Shown here: one piece after another, positions 5,699 to 6,399 of the stretch | Numbering within the stretch: position 1 is the stretch's first letter | Layout: every line of letters starts with the position of its first letter | NCBI GenBank assembly: GCA_028275075.1 | Contig: JAQCNK010000161.1 | Span: forward strand, 1 to 6,399 | Length of the DNA: 6,399 bases | Source of the DNA: Haloarcula sp. | GTDB lineage: Archaea; Halobacteriota; Halobacteria; Halobacteriales; Haloarculaceae | Reading direction: 5' to 3' | Program-made: the position numbers and the translations under genes | The notes under the pieces: model-generated | The model's input: only the letters and a program-made list of their open reading frames with translations | Told to the model about the DNA's origin: nothing | Database searches by the model: none

Positions 5699-5788
5699 AT
5701 GCGAGTTTGCCCTGTAGAGACGCCCTCCACCCATCTCCGCTGGCACCAGAATCGTTCAATCGCAGGTGATCTGCCGTGCGACGATTAA
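5699..5788 (+). CDS. Possible 29-aa leaderless leader peptide overlapping the S-layer-type gene
   Basis: An ATG stands about 26 nt downstream of the centre of the TTTTATAA box, the exact geometry of a haloarchaeal leaderless start. It opens a 29-codon frame beginning MRVCPVETPST, ending AGDLPCDD and stopping at TAA. The frame runs across the Shine-Dalgarno sequence and overlaps the first 13 nt of the downstream GTG-started gene in another frame. Translation through it could expose or occlude the downstream initiation site. The peptide has two Cys, no signal sequence and no recognised family. The other reading is that this is simply a 76-nt 5' untranslated leader with a chance ATG. Confidence 0.3.
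   Translation: MRVCPVETPSTHLRWHQNRSIAGDLPCDD
5764..5770 (+). promoter_or_regulatory. Shine-Dalgarno sequence deciding the GTG start at 5776
   Basis: AGGTGAT is complementary to the conserved 3' end of archaeal 16S rRNA (ATCACCT) and ends 5 nt before the GTG. It is the only strong ribosome binding site seen in a window otherwise made of leaderless or coupled genes. Confidence 0.7.
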
Positions 5789-6399
5789 TCGCCGCCACGC
5801 TAGTCGTGCTGTTGGCCGTCCCGCTGGTCGCCGCTGGGGCACAAACAAACGCCTCGATTACCGATGTCACGATCTCGCCCCAGAGCCCAGCACCGGACGA
5901 GTCGATCACGTTCACGCCGACCATTCGGAACCTCCAAGGTAGCGGTGGCGATCTAGTAATCAACAGTGTTGAGCTGCGCTCCGGCAGTTTGGGCGGCCTG
6001 CCAGTCTACACCCGCGCTAAGGATGTCGGGACGCTCTCGCCGGGTGCAGAAGTAGAGGTCCCGTTGACGCACGCGTTCTCGTCGCCGGGCAACCGGAACC
6101 TACGGGTCCACGTCGACGGCAAGAACGCCAACACGGGTGAACAAGTCGAGCTCCGGTATCCAGTCTCGTTCTCTGTCAGGGAGCGCCACCCGCAGGTGGC
6201 CCTCCACGCCGACGACTCGGTCGCCGGCGTGGCGTCGAACGGGACCGTCGAGATAGCGAACGGACTCGACACGAGTATATCGAACGTCGAGGTCACCGTC
6301 TCGAGCGAAAACGCGACCATACTTGACGGGCGGTCGGTGTTCGCATCGATCTCCCAAGGGGACGCGGAGAACGCCAAGTTCCGGTTCCGGCCCAAACAA
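5776..6399 (+). CDS. Secreted Ig-like / S-layer-domain-type protein, N-terminal part (3' end outside window)
   Basis: The frame is open to the right edge and gives 208 residues. Residues 1-22 form a classical Sec signal peptide: Arg-Arg, then a hydrophobic core (LIAATLVVLLAVPLVAAG), with likely cleavage near Ala22. Two beta-rich Ig-like or CARDB-like modules follow. The first (about 26-132) contains the ITDVTISPQSPAPDESITF pattern, and the second starts near 136 (HPQVALHADDSVAGVASNGTVEIANGL, in two parts). This layout is typical of haloarchaeal extracellular proteins grouped with COG1361 (S-layer-domain-like), often membrane-anchored at the C-terminus, which is not visible here. N-glycosylation sequons occur (NAS at 25-27, also NGT and NAT). 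The GTG at 5776 is chosen because an in-frame TGA lies three codons upstream at 5767, the signal peptide begins exactly there, and a perfect Shine-Dalgarno sequence precedes it. Exact function is unknown; a surface or transporter-associated role is inference. Confidence 0.82.
   Translation, partial: MRRLIAATLVVLLAVPLVAAGAQTNASITDVTISPQSPAPDESITFTPTIRNLQGSGGDLVINSVELRSGSLGGLPVYTRAKDVGTLSPGAEVEVPLTHAFSSPGNRNLRVHVDGKNANTGEQVELRYPVSFSVRERHPQVALHADDSVAGVASNGTVEIANGLDTSISNVEVTVSSENATILDGRSVFASISQGDAENAKFRFRPKQ

Noticed and set aside
5264..5788. 174-aa plus-strand ORF across the DHFR start and intergenic region
   Set aside because: It is rich in Arg, His and Ser with few acidic residues, overlaps DHFR antisense and crosses the inverted repeat; only its last 30 codons are considered separately as a leader ORF.
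5616..5963. 115-aa minus-strand ORF
   Set aside because: It lies mainly antisense to the signal-peptide-bearing gene, and its composition is that of a reverse-complement shadow.

Overview
The window looks like chromosomal DNA from a haloarchaeon (class Halobacteria; Haloarcula-like, but the species cannot be fixed from sequence alone). The reasons are high GC coding DNA, strongly acidic proteins (runs of D/E, few Lys), TATA-like boxes about 25-29 nt upstream of start codons with no Shine-Dalgarno sequence (leaderless genes), and archaeal-type enzymes such as MptE.

Layout: (1) 1-126 (+) is the tail of an unrecognised gene. (2) 181-1430 (-) is a two-gene unit: a small acidic protein with a CxxC...CxxH metal-site pattern, followed with an ATGA overlap by the SPOUT tRNA 2'-O-methyltransferase TrmJ. 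(3) 1431-1674 is a divergent intergenic region with a promoter for each flanking gene. Between them lies a BRE/TATA-like element followed at the right distance by a 13-bp hairpin, a possible small RNA. (4) 1675-5310 is a folate island. mptE (+) converges on a minus-strand group of dihydrofolate reductase, a separately promoted archaeal dihydropteroate synthase, and, 1 nt downstream of it, a GT-A glycosyltransferase resembling glucosyl-3-phosphoglycerate synthase. (5) 5311-5775 is mostly non-coding and carries an 81-nt bulged inverted repeat and an AT-rich promoter. (6) From 5776 (+) a GTG-started secreted, Ig-like S-layer-type protein runs off the right edge. It is preceded by a perfect Shine-Dalgarno sequence and overlapped by a possible 29-aa leaderless leader ORF.

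Function: MptE makes 6-hydroxymethyl-dihydropterin diphosphate, dihydropteroate synthase condenses it with p-aminobenzoate, and DHFR reduces dihydrofolate, so three folate steps sit together. The glycosyltransferase tightly coupled to the synthase has no obvious place in this pathway. The synthase and the reductase both depart from the bacterial consensus at substrate-contacting positions. The structures most worth a second look are the bulged inverted repeat (5372-5452), the hairpin with its own promoter-like element (1550-1636), the overlapping leader ORF (5699-5788) and the glycosyltransferase within the folate cluster.
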